Of a DNA stretch of 7,065 bases, positions 6,141-7,065 are shown piece by piece. Origin of the DNA: CAIVND01 sp035532075 (GTDB lineage Bacteria; Actinomycetota; Acidimicrobiia; Acidimicrobiales; Bog-793); contig DATKRV010000007.1 of NCBI GenBank assembly GCA_035532075.1, positions 1 to 7,065 of the forward strand, given 5' to 3'. The position numbers and the translations under genes are program-made. Positions within the stretch are counted from its first letter, which is position 1. The number at the start of each line of letters is the position of its first letter. The notes below the pieces were generated by a model. That model searched no databases, was not told where the DNA came from, and saw only the letters and a program-made list of their open reading frames with translations.

Positions 6141-6482
6141 ATGGAGTTCCGGGCCCCTGCCATGCAAGATGCGATCGCCATCGAGGCGCTGACGAGCGAG
6201 ACCATCCGCCAGATCGCCCGACGGCTCAACCAGACAAGATCCTTCGAGGAGTTCGTCTATCGCGAATCAGAGATGGACGCGCTCTTCAGCCTTGCGGACA
6301 TCGCGATCTCGACCAGTCGCGAGAGCGAGCATCCCGTCCTCGCGAACAACGTACCCCTCGCAAGACTCCGACAGCTGCGCGAGCTGATCTTCGAGGCTCA
6401 TGACGCAACTCATGACAATGAGGTCGACACCGCCTGCGAACTGCTCGAACGTGCCGCGCAGCTGCTCGAGAGATCGCCTTGA
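6141..6482 (+). CDS. Hypothetical protein, 113 residues, downstream of the Rieske oxygenase
   Basis: I do not recognise this protein. It begins 18 bases after the oxygenase stop, so it is probably co-transcribed with it. No good ribosome site precedes ATG 6141 or the second ATG at 6162, and either could be the start. The product appears soluble and mostly helical, rich in Glu, Arg, Ala and Leu, with no signal peptide, membrane segment or cysteine-based metal motif. Its only cysteine is in the last quarter (TACELLERAAQLLERSP, 97-113). Amphipathic helices with heptad-like Leu/Ile spacing are suggested at about 15-32, 73-85 and 94-110, which would fit a small helical partner or TPR-like bundle. 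A function linked to the oxygenase is inferred only from proximity. Confidence 0.65.
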   Translation: MEFRAPAMQDAIAIEALTSETIRQIARRLNQTRSFEEFVYRESEMDALFSLADIAISTSRESEHPVLANNVPLARLRQLRELIFEAHDATHDNEVDTACELLERAAQLLERSP

Positions 6483-6611
6483 AGACAAGAGGTTTCAGCC
6501 AGAACCACTCGCCACGCCACCGCGACATGCGAATGTTCGCGACATCCGATCTCCGGTCCATGCGGTCTTGCCCCTTCGAGATGAAGAGTGCGAGTTCAAA
6601 AGCGAGTTGCA
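6483..6611. other. Short gap with a palindrome and repeats
   Basis: No gene is supported in these 129 bases. GCGAA-TG-TTCGC (6529-6540) is a perfect 12-base palindrome, flanked by two copies of CGCGACAT (6521-6528 and 6538-6545, the second overlapping the palindrome). GCGAGTT occurs twice near the right end (6590-6596 and 6602-6608). No T-run follows the palindrome, so an operator for the next gene is as likely as anything else. A promoter could not be placed. Confidence 0.35.
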
Positions 6612-7065
6612 GTGAAAGACGCTGACCAGACGACCGCCAAACGTTCATCAATGGATCAGCGCGTATCGACCATCATTGGATACCTGCGATCGACCTCCAA
6701 GCGAGATTTCATCGTCATCCCGATAGCCGTGCTCGTAGAGCAGATGCTTTCGCGGCGCAAGACCCGGTTGGCCGGTCTGCCACTCATGGCATGGGGTTAC
6801 CTCCAATACCGAATTTCCGGTGACTACCGAAACAGCGTCGGAGGAGGTGGCCCGGGTATCTCAGGCCCGCCTCCCGAGAGACTCGTCACCTCGGGTATCT
6901 ATGGTCTGACAAGAAATCCGATGTACACGGGCCACGTCATCTTCCTCGCCGGACTTGTGATCAGTACCAGCTCCCCCTTTGCCCTTGCCGCTACCATTGG
7001 AACGGTGCCATGGTTGCGTAGCCGGATTCTCCGTGACGAGCAACGTTTGACAGAACTATTTGGCA
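6612..7065 (+). CDS. Isoprenylcysteine carboxyl methyltransferase/PEMT-like membrane methyltransferase (partial, runs off right edge)
   Basis: The frame is open for 151 codons from GTG 6612 to the window end. An in-frame TGA at 6582 limits upstream extension; ATG 6651 and GTG 6588 are other possible starts, and none has a good ribosome site. The recognisable core is LVTSGIYGLTRNPMYTGH (91-108), matching the G-x-Y-x-x-x-R-x-P-M-Y pattern of this family, followed by a hydrophobic segment (about 109-134) and DEQRLTELFG (142-151), the conserved Glu region near the S-adenosylmethionine site. A weaker hydrophobic stretch lies at 32-43 and another at 54-64. The family methylates small molecules or lipids at the membrane; bacterial members mostly have unknown substrates. 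The C-terminus is missing. Nothing in the sequence ties it to the oxygenase genes apart from orientation. Confidence 0.8.
   Translation, partial: MKDADQTTAKRSSMDQRVSTIIGYLRSTSKRDFIVIPIAVLVEQMLSRRKTRLAGLPLMAWGYLQYRISGDYRNSVGGGGPGISGPPPERLVTSGIYGLTRNPMYTGHVIFLAGLVISTSSPFALAATIGTVPWLRSRILRDEQRLTELFG

Noticed and set aside
5565..6167. 200-codon open frame on the - strand opposite the Rieske gene
   Set aside because: Product rich in Arg, Asp and Gly without family features and entirely antisense to conserved oxygenase sequence.
6529..6540. LexA (SOS) box reading of GCGAATGTTCGC
   Set aside because: Gram-positive LexA boxes have CGAAC-N4-GTTCG spacing; here the GAA and TTC half-sites are only two bases apart.

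Overview
The window reads as GC-rich bacterial chromosome, most plausibly an actinobacterium. The HU-like protein carries the RAARTGRNPQTG signature seen in actinobacterial HU. Starts include GTG and TTG, and the enzyme genes resemble the CoxL/CoxM/CoxS-like and phthalate-type Rieske families common in soil and acidophilic actinobacteria. The HU is short and lacks the Lys/Ala-rich tail of mycobacterial HupB, so a lineage outside the mycobacteria (Acidimicrobiia would fit) is a guess, not a demonstration.

Layout: a 22-codon tail of an unidentified gene enters from the left (1-66). A gap with a consensus-type DnaA box follows, then an HU-family gene (315-593, +). A long interrupted hairpin (about 656-704) sits between HU and the convergent gene for the molybdopterin-binding large subunit of a xanthine dehydrogenase/CO dehydrogenase-family hydroxylase (774-3089, -). 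A 224-bp divergent intergenic region separates this from the FAD subunit (3314-4186, +) and the overlapping [2Fe-2S] subunit (4179-4646, +). After a 156-bp leader come a Rieske-type ring-hydroxylating oxygenase (4803-6122, +), an unrecognised 113-residue protein (6141-6482, +), and the start of a membrane methyltransferase-like gene of the isoprenylcysteine carboxyl methyltransferase/PEMT type that runs off the right edge (6612-7065, +).

The three Mo-hydroxylase genes together encode a complete L/M/S enzyme, but the large subunit is transcribed away from the other two. The active-site segment is AYRGPW, not the AYxCSFR of form I CO dehydrogenase, so the enzyme probably hydroxylates an organic substrate (aromatic, N-heterocyclic or aldehyde). 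The neighbouring phthalate-dioxygenase-like oxygenase makes an oxidative catabolic cluster the best reading: water-derived hydroxylation by the Mo enzyme, then O2-dependent attack by the Rieske enzyme, in the manner of known quinoline-type pathways. The substrate cannot be read from this window. No reductase for the Rieske enzyme, no Mo-cofactor maturation gene and no transcriptional regulator is present here.

No RNA gene, CRISPR array or intact insertion sequence was found. I see no clearly undescribed system. The least explained parts are the split, divergent arrangement of the hydroxylase genes, the interleaved inverted repeats before the Rieske gene, and the small unknown protein after it.
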